Positions 10,420-20,821 of a stretch of 64,000 bases of DNA are shown here, piece after piece (position 1 is the first letter of the stretch; every line of letters starts with the position of its first letter). Under the pieces are notes generated by a model. It made no database searches and had not been told where the DNA came from. It was given only the letters and a program-made list of their open reading frames with translations. Source of the stretch: Erpobdella octoculata (Eukaryota; Annelida; Clitellata; Hirudinida; Erpobdellidae); contig OZ022242.1 in assembly GCA_963978895.1 (NCBI GenBank), forward strand, positions 23,451,163 through 23,515,162, in the 5' to 3' direction. Position numbers and translations under genes: made by a program.

Positions 10420-11785
10420 TGAATTAATGAATCACATTAGACACCACAGCATTTTGATAAACAGCCAACATGGATTCTTACAAAGGCGATCATGTCTAAC
10501 AAATTTGCTAGATTGTTTTGAAAATGTTTATACCCACTTAGACAAAGGATCCCCTGTAGACATAGTCTATCTGGATTTTGCCAAAGCCTTCGACAAAGTA
10601 CCACATACACGGTTGATGAGAAAAATAGAAGCGGCTGGAATAGGAGGTAATATTCGAGGATGGATCAAAGAATGGCTAGCTGACAGAAGACACAAATTGG
10701 AAATTAAAGGGAAATACTCGGAGTGGAAAAGCATAAAAAGTGGTGTACCGAAAAGATCCGTTTTGGGACCATTACTATTTGTTCTGTTCATTAACGACCT
10801 TGATTTAGGGACTTGTTCAAAGGTGTCGAAATTTGCTGATGACACAAAGTTATCCATGAAAGTAGAGTGTGAGCTGGATGCCGACATTTTAAAAGATCTT
10901 GCAAAAATATACCAATGGTCCCTGGACTGGCAAATGATGTTCAACGTAGATAAATGCTCAGTGATGCACATGGGTAAGAGAAATCAAGAGTTTCAGTATG
11001 AGATGGGAGGAATATTGTTGAAGACATCTGAAGAGGAAAGAGATCTGGGAGTTGTAGTACACAATAGCGGCAAACCATCAAGACAGTGTGCGGAAGCAGC
11101 AAAGCGAGCCAATAAGATTTTAGGATTGGTCAAGAGAACAATAATAAGTCGAAACCAGGAAATAATTATCAGACTATACAAATGCTTGGTAAGACCACAT
11201 CTAGAATATTGTGTACAAGCTTGGAGCCCTGTTTTAAAAAAGGACATCGTAGTGTTGGTACAAAGAAGGGCTACAAAGTTGATTAAGCATTTAAGCCAGT
11301 TACCTTACGAAGAAAGATTAAAACAATGCGGCTTAACAACTCTAGAGAAAAGGAGAAGTAGGGGTGACTTGATCGAAGCCTACAAGATAATAACAGGAAA
11401 AGAGGATTTAACACCAGCAATGTTTTTTGAACAACCACCGATTCAAAGCACTAGGGGACATAGATTCAAGCTTTTTAAAAAACAAGAAAAGACTTTAAAA
11501 AAGGCTTTTTTTAGTTCTAGAGTGGTAAATATATGGAATGACTTGGACGATGACACTGTAGCATCTGAGACTACCACATCTTTTAAAGTTGCGCTATCCA
11601 GGCATGGATACTGATTTTTATGCAATTATTTATTTTTTATTAGTTTATTTATCTATTATTATCATTTATTTTATTTTATTCTATTTATTATTATTTTTAA
11701 TTCGAAGTGGTTGTCTATAGGCGTAAAGTCTTCTAAACCACTATAATAAACGTTATCTTATCTTATCTTATCTTATCTTTGTGCA
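10420..11785 (+). mobile_element. 5'-truncated LINE with a (TTATC)n 3' tail
   Basis: An open reverse transcriptase frame (10427-11614) is followed by an AT-rich 3' region. It ends in five tandem copies of a TTATC/TCTTA unit at about 11752-11780, a simple-repeat tail of the kind used by CR1-like non-LTR elements in place of poly(A). The element starts inside the RT domain, so it was truncated on insertion. No target duplication was found. Confidence 0.83.
10427..11614 (+). CDS. LINE reverse transcriptase, C-terminal two thirds (CR1/Jockey-like group)
   Basis: An open frame of 395 codons. Visible RT blocks: SQHGFLQRRSC, IVYLDFAKAFDKVPH, SGVPKRSVLGPLLF and catalytic FADDTKL. Then comes the post-RT region with RDLGVVVHNS, the PSRQCAEAAKRAN patch and LVRPHLEYCVQAWSP. 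The frame ends with NIWNDLDDD and FKVALSRHGY, close to the end usual for this group. The protein lacks the N-terminal RT fingers and any endonuclease. The first ATG is arbitrary because the element is truncated just upstream. Conservation of the active site and absence of stops indicate a fairly recent insertion. Confidence 0.88.
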   Translation: MNHIRHHSILINSQHGFLQRRSCLTNLLDCFENVYTHLDKGSPVDIVYLDFAKAFDKVPHTRLMRKIEAAGIGGNIRGWIKEWLADRRHKLEIKGKYSEWKSIKSGVPKRSVLGPLLFVLFINDLDLGTCSKVSKFADDTKLSMKVECELDADILKDLAKIYQWSLDWQMMFNVDKCSVMHMGKRNQEFQYEMGGILLKTSEEERDLGVVVHNSGKPSRQCAEAAKRANKILGLVKRTIISRNQEIIIRLYKCLVRPHLEYCVQAWSPVLKKDIVVLVQRRATKLIKHLSQLPYEERLKQCGLTTLEKRRSRGDLIEAYKIITGKEDLTPAMFFEQPPIQSTRGHRFKLFKKQEKTLKKAFFSSRVVNIWNDLDDDTVASETTTSFKVALSRHGY

Positions 11786-12419
11786 AATGCGTGGCGCCCC
11801 CTGTTCTCAGAATTCTGTATCCACCCCTGTATTGCATAACTTTCTTGTTGAGAAATGCTTTGAACTACTCAGACCCTCTCCCTCGGCCAGTAAGCGCCAG
11901 CTAGCAAATTGACTATTATAATGTGGCTGTGCCTTAGAAAACTTCAGCTAAATTTTTAGATGGAAGATGCAATAAATGCAATGCTGCAGTACCAAATAAT
12001 TACCAGCAGTCTGCCTGAGCGTGCCCCACCGGCGTGTCGACAGCAACGTGCGAGGGCAGTTTCTCCACTTTCATGTGATTCTGCGACCTTATCGTCAATC
12101 ATTAAGCTACAAGCGTAAGGTCCAAACTAGTCCTACTAGCTTTCGAGAAGGATCTTATAACGCTTAAAGTCAATATGAGCACCTTTGTAGAAAAGTTTGC
12201 TCTGACATAATGACCCCATGAAATGTGTTTTTTCTGCTTGGGGAAGTTCACGAGCTGATTCGACATATTTTAGATTAAGGCAAGGCTGTTCAATGGCCAA
12301 GCCTGATTTATCACGTGAATCACATTTTGGGAGTCGAATCGCGGGAACTTACAACTTAATCTGGGCAGAAAATTTATACACTGCCCCTTTAAAAATTGTA
12401 GGGCCCACACTTCTCTGAA
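11786..12419. other. Non-coding stretch, no gene recognised
   Basis: Begins GTGGCGCCCCCTG after the LINE tail, which may be target MITE sequence. A 66-codon open frame at 12218-12418 shows nothing recognisable. It directly precedes a LINE remnant and could be part of it. Confidence 0.35.
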
Positions 12420-12620
12420 CAGTTCCGGCAAGATGTTTATCCTAACAGCAAATGTACTAGATCAAAGACAAGATCAGATGTTTCTGGTTGTTATTTTCGA
12501 AAAGCAGGGAAATTCTGGAATGTTCTGCTACCTGAAATAAGATCTGAAAGCCTTTTCAATGCCAAAGAAGTGATGAAAATCAAGCCAATCATTTGGAGAC
12601 AGTGTTTAGTAAACATTTTG
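12420..12620 (+). pseudogene. Decayed LINE C-terminal fragment
   Basis: One frame reads RSKTRSDVSGCYFRKAGKFWNVLLPEIRSESLFN. This resembles the conserved tail of LINE ORF2 proteins, in which an F-x-W-N-x-L-P-x-x-I-R motif is usual. Stops flank it on both sides and no RT core is visible. It is short, so the identification is tentative. Confidence 0.5.
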
Positions 12621-13912
12621 ATGAACCTAATTTTTTATGTTTATTTATAATTATCGAGAAGTTCAGAAGCAGTTAAATAAAAGATCTCAAAACCAAATAA
12701 ACAGTTTATGCTGGGCATCCGAGCTTTTACAAAATAAAAGTAAACTCATTCACCCTGATAAATTTATTAACTTGTTATGATATGTTTGTGAAATATGATG
12801 TAACTCAGTGCGAACAAAACCCAATGGTTATAACCAAAATATGAAATTTAGAGAACCGTGGAAATTAAAAAAAAAACAACCAATTAAACAATGAACAAAG
12901 TTTAGCAAAGTTACAGGGCAAACAAAATAGTTTAATATGCACAAATGTGGAAAAAAATTGCTTGCCGTGAAAATGGCCACAAAATGCATTCATCAAAATG
13001 CTAAGATAAAGAGCACTTATGCAATACAAAATATGCAGAAATACGTGAAACTTCTATATAATACAAAATACTCAAGCCATGAATTATTATTCAGCTTATT
13101 TTAAGATTAACTATAAAAAATACTAAACAAGTGAGGCATATGCAAGTGGATAGATTAAATACATACTGGACGAAAGTGAATGAAGCAATGTACAAAAGAA
13201 AGATAGAACAACCAAAGTGTGGAATGACATTAAAATAATGGAGCATATGTTGAGCCAACCATGTCAATTCTGATCATATTGAGCAGCAGATGTGTACATT
13301 CACCAGCACAATGAATATATTGGAAATAATGAAATGTTGCAATATCAATAAAAAAAGAAAAGAAATGATAACACACGTAAATCCCAAAAGGGCAAAAATG
13401 TTTTCTAGCGAGACCAAAAAATGTCATGGGCCCGCAGTATTGTGCGATCATTTTAAAATGCTTACTGAGCGATAAAGTTGAACAAGCTTTATAGAAACTT
13501 TGGCTATGTGATATGATTATAAAATTATATACTACAATGAAATGATTAGTTGTGATAGTAATTGATTTGACTTAAAAAACATATTTATTGCAGGGTTATT
13601 GAATGAATGAAGAAAAGAAATAAATTTAAAAACTCTTAAAATGTTATCAACAACTCTTAATGAAAATTCAAAATTGGAATGAAATTTTGGAATATATCAC
13701 TGGTCGACAAATTTCCATGAAAATTAACAAAGAACTATTTTCATCGATAAAAAACTTCTTTACTGAATGATTATTTTTGTAGACAACAAACACCCCAATA
13801 TCAAAAACATCAGTAACAACCTCACAGACTATGATTTTAATACAACAAAATAATCAACACTTCTTCTTTTCAACCTCCAGTTAACATCAGATTGAATACT
13901 TATCCACCAGGT
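12621..13912. other. AT-rich intergenic DNA
   Basis: No gene, RNA or mobile element recognised. Small open frames on both strands near 13230-13475 overlap one another and lack any motif. The right edge is the 3' flank of the citrate carrier gene. Confidence 0.4.
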
Positions 13913-16166
13913 TTAATTACTCTTCAACACCTTGTTGAAAACTTCCATGAATGAGTCATATATCATGAAAGTGATACCGACATCCAAACAGACTCTGCTC
14001 AGACGAGGTATTGTACCCTTGTAGAACCTGATATGTATTTTGTATTTATATAAAATAATATTAAAAAAATAATTAAAAAGCACAAAATTAACATGATATA
14101 TATGTATAAAAGCAAACTTACGCTCTCACTCCTTCGTATTTCAGGATTTTCATTGCACAGTCAAGAGTGTTTTTGTATTTGTGAGCCTCAAGGCCCTTTA
14201 ACAAAAAGTAAAACTTTAATAATTATTACAAAAAGTTGTAAACCAAATTTATTGCAATTTATTCAACATTTATTAATATAAAACCTGCTCAGCTATACTG
14301 TAGTTATTTCAGTTTATAAACAAAGAAATTTATTTAGAAATAAAATTTGTAGCACAACCTGCATTCTGGTCTTGATCACATCAAGCGGGGTATTTCCAAA
14401 TACAGAGGCAGCACCTGCGATCGCTCCGAACACACCTGTAATGAGCTTTGGGACAGGTGTGCTTGAATGAGAGTCACCTCTGTACAGCTCTTTCAACGAC
14501 TCAACCACAAAAAACCTTGAGGGAGTTTTTAAATTTAAATAAATTTATTAATCACTACATAATATGTCCTAACTCAAGGCTATTATTTAAAAATAAATAA
14601 ATTATGCATGGAAATATGAATAATAAAAATATTTTTCACCAAATAATTTTAAAATTACTCAACCTTATAGCTTGGTTTGTGCCCTGTTTCATCATGGTTG
14701 CTGTCAAGCCCTGATAAATCCCTCTAATTCCTTTATGAATAACAATATAACTTAGGAATAAATTAAAGAATCTAATTATTACATATCAATTTATCTACAT
14801 GTATAATAACACCAACCTTGCTTTTTGATAATTTCTCGAACTCCGTGGAAGAAACCTTGAAATTTTGGTTTGGGAGAATTTTGATCGTGAATGAATTTGA
14901 CCTTGATTGTTTCCATCGGAGTTACAACAAGTATCGCTTCACTAATTCCAGCACCTGCACATATGTACACTTTTATTTATACTAACAAGATTAAATAAAA
15001 CAGCAAGTCTTGCTTGCAAATTATTTCAACAAAAGATATTTTTGTCATTGAGTAATTTCCACATTGTAAAACTAGATCAATCTAATTAATTTATTATTAC
15101 TAAAGCTAGATTTAGTAAAATATTAATTTAATTGAAAACAATATCTCACCGAGACCACAAAGAAACTTTTTCTGGTGAGATAAATTTCCCTCGGGACCAA
15201 CATTTCTTTTTTTGAATTCTTCAAATGACCCAAACCTAACAAATTAAAATGAATTATCACTAATTCAGTTTAAAAATTCTTCTACCTGAAATTTAACATC
15301 AAAGAATTAATTTAATTTATTTTTTTAAATTAGCTTTTTATATCCACAATGTAATAAATTATCCTATTCAACTAACTACAACAAGAGAACTTCTCACCTT
15401 ACTGCAGACTTAGGAATGGAGCCATAAACAAGTACACTAAGACCACGATAAAGACCTTTAACTCCATGGTCTCTAACGGTAAGCTTGACACAGTCAATTA
15501 TCCCATGATATCTTTTTACTGCTCCTTTCTTTTCATCAAGTTGCAGTTGAGTTTTAACATACTCTGTTGGGAATGTGATGCATATTTCAATTCCTCCTGT
15601 TATTCCACCTGAATATATAAAATATCATGTTTGCAAAGAGTAGGTACTGTGTTTGAAAATTATAACATTATAACTTCAGATTGTATGGTGGCAGTTTATT
15701 TTGTACCATGTTCATTTAAAAGTTTAATAGAAATTGTGTTATTAAAAATAATAACATGCCTCATTTACAAATATCATAAGAAAACTACTGATGCTGACAA
15801 ATTTATTTGAGACATAATAACATGCACCAAAATATTTTTTCTTCCTTGTGTCATGAAATGGGTTCAATGTACGGATGGGTCAGAAATTAGGTTATTAAAA
15901 CAGAAGTCTTTAAGAAAAACGTTATTAATTGTCCACGTAACACTATGAAAACGCATTTTAATTCGACATCACAAAGCCATAAAAATTAAAATTTTACTGG
16001 ACAGGTAGACAAAATACAAATATAATATTTAAAATGCTTTCAGTCAAATTTTGCACTCACCAGCTATGATTCCTTTTAAGCTTTTTTGGGACGGAAAAAG
16101 ACTTGGTAGTTTTAAAACGCTCTCATTTGGTAGCGTAGGAGCAATAAATTCTGTCCTGTCGCTCAT
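13913..16166 (-). CDS. SLC25A1: Mitochondrial tricarboxylate (citrate) carrier, complete, 8 exons
   Basis: Exchanges citrate for malate or other tricarboxylates across the inner mitochondrial membrane, supplying cytosolic citrate for lipid synthesis. Exons on the minus strand: 16166-16061, 15608-15398, 15235-15150, 14954-14817, 14730-14664, 14515-14359, 14195-14122 and 14027-13913. All junctions are GT-AG and phases agree; the joined frame is 954 nt, 317 residues, close to the vertebrate length of about 311. The three carrier signatures are visible: PTEYVK (about residue 49), PMETIK (about 147) and PLDVIK (about 245). The stretch [19 protein letters not shown] is typical of the citrate carrier subgroup. 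Start ATG at 16166 (MSDRTEF) gives a short N-terminus before the first repeat. Introns are short (about 79-452 bp) with no transposon inside. No frameshift or stop; likely functional. Confidence 0.95.
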
Positions 16167-17220
16167 TTTAAGAGCATCATATTTAAAATATCATATGTAG
16201 CAATTTTAGCAATTCCAAGTGACGTTTCTAAACTAGCTAATATTAAGAATTTAGAGCCAGACTAACAAGATTTGATGTAATTACTCCTTGTTATATGATT
16301 AGAAAAGAAGAAGCTATTTCATCACCACATCGGCTACTACGAATCGTTCGACTATCACCTCACTCACTAGACGACAAAGTACAAAATATGTCTGATAAGA
16401 CGCTAGCCGCTAGCTAGAGAAATTGTCAGAGATTTTAAGAAGACGACACAAACATTTAGTACTTCTTATTTATCTTCCTTGAAGCTGTTTGTTGTTTAGA
16501 GAGCGTGCTTTAAGGGGGTTTTTAAATTAAAAGCTTCAAAGTATTCAAACACCTTTGCATGACACACCCACACACGTAATAGCCCGCCTATTGTGTGCGC
16601 CAATGTCAAGAACGTTTCGATGAGCTGTTACGATCAATATATACAAATATTCTAGTTATAAGATCTTTCAAAATAAAGTCACGGGGTGCAGTAACAATAA
16701 TATCTTTTCCTTATAAAAACTTTCAACTTCTTCAACTTATAATGCAGCGCTTGCGACAGTCTACCATGGGCGGATACCGGAGGAGAGTCCTGGGGTTCCA
16801 GACCCCTTTTCGTTGTAAAAAAAAGACTCAAGTCATTCAACACTTTACAGGCAGTTACATGTTCCAAGATTAGCGATTTGCATAAGAAACAGACTAATCA
16901 CCTTGTATTTTTAAGCTTGTTTCATCTGACTATATTGATTTGAAATCATCTCACTTAGAGTACATCTAGGTCCTACATCTTGGACAAAATTATTCTGTTT
17001 TACTTCTGTGTGACACTTGTTATTTAAATTGAACAGAATAAATTGATACAACTCATACGTTTATTGATATTTTGCTGTGAAAATTGATGAATTATTTAGT
17101 AGAATCATATTAGATATAATTATGTTTTGAAGTGTTACTCATATGGTATAGTATGCAGGTTTACATAGATACATTTTTACAATGGATTTAATTGAGACTT
17201 TATTATGGTATACCTACATC
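16167..17220. other. Upstream flank of the citrate carrier gene; no gene recognised
   Basis: The promoter and 5' UTR of the minus-strand carrier gene should lie in the first few hundred bases, but no TATA box or initiator could be called. Two overlapping open frames at 16595-16873 on opposite strands show no family features. Confidence 0.4.
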
Positions 17221-18403
17221 CAGTGATGCTTTCCCAAAATTTTATAAGGGGGTTCGCATTCGCAGTGAATATTTTCTAACAATTTTTAAAAATATTAGCA
17301 TATTTTCATTTAAATATTATTTGGCAGAATGTCACACTACTTGATGAATATTAAACTATCAAGAAACAAGTAAAGGAAAAAACAAGTTTTTCAACACAAA
17401 ATTTTTTTTAATTGAATCGTGAATTGTCATCCAACATAAAGTTATGCTGAAAATTTCAGTTTCCTGGCTAGTCAAAAAACTGGTTGAATTTTACTTGCAA
17501 GATTTGCGTACAGAGAAAGACACACACACACAAACAAAGATTGTAACCTAAATAAAAGTTTTTTTAAAATACAATTTATCGTTCATATTCACTTTTGTTT
17601 TGTTTACTAATTAGAAAAGACACATAATTATTCACATAAACTAGAACTCTAAAATGCCATACATTCATAGATATTATTACAAAGTAATTACAAATAGTTA
17701 CTTGATTTTCACTTTATTCCCTCGAGTTGCATTTTGTCATCCTGATATCATCTGTCGAGTTATGGTTCCTCTATCAACTTGTTACATAGGGAACTGCGGT
17801 CCAACGGTGGCGTAGCGAGGGTATCTGGCGCCCGCTGGAAAGGTATAAAAAATGCGCCCCCAGCTTTCACTATAATCCCAATTGGACGACTAAAACCGAG
17901 GGAACCTAAGGCGCCCGAACCATAATCGGGGCTCGGTGAGTCCTCCCCATGAAAATTTTGGAAATCACTAGTGTGAAATAGTGCAAAAATATATTGTTAA
18001 TTTTACTTGTTTTACATGTTCAAAAATGACTAAAATTTGGTGAGATTGTTGTCTTTCCTTTTGCTTTTTGGCGCCCCAAAGCCTGGCGTCCGGGGACAGA
18101 TACCCCTTTCTGCCCCCCTTTGCTACGCTACTGCGGTCCAGTCCAGTTCAATGCGCCATCAATTAAGAGAGAGCATAAGCAGCAGAGGCGGGAAGCAAAT
18201 GTCTTTCGGGCGTCCATAATTTTCGGGCAATCAGGGGTATGAGATCAAATCAAGAGCAAAGTTTTGGTAATACAGCCTAAACAACCGACAATAATATTAA
18301 TCAAAAGTAATTTTTTCTGATTAATAGGGGGTTCGCACGAGCTATAGCAATCACATCAGGGGGTTCGGGCGAACTCCTGCGAACCCACAGGAAAGCACTA
18401 CTG
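17221..18403. mobile_element. Non-autonomous TIR transposon (hAT-like), carrying a nested MITE
   Basis: Ends are imperfect terminal inverted repeats: CAGTGATGCTTTCCC at 17221, and at 18403 on the other strand CAGTAGTGCTTTCC. Inside both ends a GGGTTCGC patch follows at similar distance. CAG-type ends fit hAT elements. The flanking 8-mers (CCTACATC and CCTATCAT) match only partly, so the target duplication is doubtful. No transposase frame is present. A second element (17804-18132) is nested inside. Confidence 0.65.
17804..18132. mobile_element. MITE with GTGGCGTAGC/GCTACGCTAC ends and perfect 8-bp target duplication
   Basis: The element is 329 bp. Left end ACGGTGGCGTAGCGAGGG and right end CCCCTTTGCTACGCTACT are inverted repeats. 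Both flanks carry GCGGTCCA (17796-17803 and 18133-18140), an 8-bp duplication typical of hAT transposition. The interior is GC-rich (GGCGCCC motifs near both ends) and non-coding. Confidence 0.85.
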
Positions 18404-18589
18404 CCTATCATGCATTGTAAAAAACGTGACTCCAAAGAAGGTCAATAAACTTAACTAACTAACTAACTTTCGGCGGCCTCTACCCCAAATCCCCCCCCCA
18501 AAAAATAAACCGCAATATTGTTCGTGGCTTGTTCGTAATTAACGTTATACTTGTTGTTAATTACCAAAAATAAGGCTATAACTTTATAA

Positions 18590-19075
18590 TAGGATCCATC
18601 CCAAGGATCCATACTCGGGCCCCTTCTATTCATAATCTACGTTAATGACCTCTCCAATAGCTCTCATTTTTTAAATATCTTCTACTCGCTGATGACACAA
18701 CTGCTTTCATTTAAGATAAATCTAAATCATTATCTGCTCTGAAACAAAAAACAAACACTGAACTGAATAAATTATCTTTTTGGTTTAATTGCAATAAATT
18801 ATCTCTCAATGCTGATAAAACTAATTGTATTTCATAATCCTTGTAAAAGGTTTTCGCCAGACAACATAGAACTAACAGTTGATGGTTCTAAAATAGATAA
18901 TGTTCCTGTAGCAAAATTTTTAGGAGTCTACGTTGATCAACACTTAACATGGGCTCATCATGTAAACTATGTCCTCAAGAAAGTTTCTCTACATTCCGGT
19001 ATTCTGGAATTCTCTGCCGCATAACATCAACCAAAGTTCTCTAAGCTCATTCAAGGCCTCTCTGAAAAGCTACCT
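18590..19075 (+). pseudogene. Decayed LINE reverse transcriptase fragment
   Basis: Broken frames read GSILGPLLFIIYVNDL (RT block after the palm), then ADDTTAF, the catalytic ADD box, LSFWFNCNKLSLNADKTN and VAKFLGVYVDQHLTW. These are in the order expected of a LINE RT thumb region. Frame changes and stops interrupt it (for example near 18690-18715). Both ends are lost. AT-rich DNA follows to 19355. Confidence 0.8.
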
Positions 19076-19359
19076 GCTACACAAGACTTTGAAAGACTCC
19101 ATACCAATACAGTGAAGATATTTGCTCTATTGTTAACTTTATTTTTTTATAATTTTATGTACAAGGTTACAGACTCGTAGAAACATTTGTTCTTTTTCTG
19201 TTGCCCTTTATTTGTTTTTTTTTTTTTAAATTGATTTTGTTTTTAATGAAGAAATTTGTAAAAAAAAACACTTTATAATAAACATTGCTATGGTTTCTGA
19301 TGATTACTTTTTTGTCAGGGAGGGAAAAAACTTTTTAAATTTCTTTTGGACCTACCACT

Positions 19360-20821
19360 GCCATCACTGGTATGCGGACTTTTCATCAAAGGACGATTCA
19401 TCAAGGGATTGTTCATCAAGGACTATTCATCAAAGGATTATTGATCAAGAGACTATTGATCAAAAGACTATTCATCAAGAGGACGGTTCATCATAAGGAC
19501 TGTTCATCTAAAGTCTATTCATCAAGAGGACTATTCATCAAATTTTGAAGCCACTCCTCAACAATCTTTATCAATATATATCCAAGATATTTTCAGCGTA
19601 AAGTTATTTTATGTATTTTAAAAGACAGTTTTTCATCTTTGATAAAATAAATTTTAAACATAACAGTAATTTAAAAAAAAATAGTGATGGCAACCAGAGT
19701 TGTTAAGAGCGGTACTATTTGCTGACAAGATCATTGATGGCAGCACAGCTACATTTTTTAGCTGTTCTCAGCGCTATTCGCTACAGCTACTTTTATTCAA
19801 AAACAAAATAAGTTTCTTATATCAATTAAATGATTTCCAATGTATTTTGTTTTTATTTGAAGTATGCATGAAATGTGAGTTTGATTGATTTATCGACAAG
19901 CGTAAGCGTCTCCTTGAAATGTGGAACCTTTCCTGATCTCGCTAAAGCGAGCGTGTGCGTCTCTTTGAAGTGTGGCAGAAGTGGTATACGGGTGTTAGGG
20001 ATGTTTTGAGGTGTATGGTATCTGGCTGTTTGAGTGTGTATATACCTACAGTTTGTACGAACAGTTGGAGGCAGTTTTTTTTTAAACTTTTTATTCAATT
20101 GTCTCCTGCTCGTTTGATCTTATTTCTTGTGCAGTAGTTTTATTTACTGTAAGTGACAAGTGAAATTGTTGTATATTACAACCATATCTTCTACAAACTT
20201 GTTGATTGCTCGAGGCATAAGTGTCTTTGAAGCGTGGCCCCTTGGTGTTAAACGACCGATGCCAGATTTTACATAGCGGGCATGCGTGATGCTTTAATGT
20301 GTTTGTGGCTTTTGGTGAATGTGTTCATATACGGTTTACAAAAACAGTCGAATATAGTTTGTCTGGTGCTGTGATTGGGAGCGGGAGACAAGCGGGAAGA
20401 GAGAGCGACCGGGAGCGTGAGAGCAAGCGGGAAAGGAAACGGAAGCGAGAGAGAAAAACGATCGAAACACCTCTAAAAACCCCAGGCAACGCCGGGTACC
20501 CCGATAGTTCTATTATAAAGTATAAAGTATTTGGATGCAAGCACAGTAGCACTGTAAATTTGATATAAATTACCCTACATTTCGGTAACATATTTTGGTT
20601 GAAAATAACATCTTAAACAATGTTATTAACTTTTTTGATGAATAGTCCGCTGGATGAATAGACACTAGATGAACATTCTTTATGATGAAACGTCCTCTTG
20701 ATGAATAGTCCTTTGATGAATAATCCTTTGATGAGTAGTCCCTTGATGAATAGTCCTCGATGAACAGTCCTTTGATGAATCGTCCTTTGATGAACAGTCC
20801 TAGAATCGCCATCACTGTATG
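19360..20821. mobile_element. Foldback-like element: inverted arms made of 15-bp tandem repeats
   Basis: The left arm (19375-19541) is a run of TTCATCAAAGGACTA-type 15-mers. The right arm (20632-20807) is the same run in reverse complement. Variant units occur in the same order in both arms (for example a unit with TTCATCATAA, followed by TTCATCTA), so the arms are true inverted copies and not independent satellites. The ends are bounded by a direct repeat, GCCATCACTGGTATG at 19360-19374 and GCCATCACTGTATG at 20808-20821, which may be a target duplication. The interior (about 1.1 kb) has no transposase frame and contains a Helitron-family fragment at 20370-20508. The architecture matches foldback elements, whose long terminal repeats are tandem arrays. 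Confidence 0.72.
20370..20508 (+). repeat. Short Helitron-family 3' end with GGGAGCG minisatellite, degenerate terminus
   Basis: A GCGGGAGACAAGCGGGAAGA-type purine run leads into AAAACGATCGAAACACCTCT and GCCGGGTACCCCGATAG. The same sequence order ends the elements at 37539, 44902 and 57373, except that the terminal CTAG is ATAG here. The 5' end is not identified. It lies inside the foldback-like element. Confidence 0.7.

Noticed and set aside
16740..16830. Possible tRNA or SINE head near GGGGTTCCAGACCCC
   Set aside because: A T-arm-like hairpin only; no acceptor stem or A-box at suitable distance.
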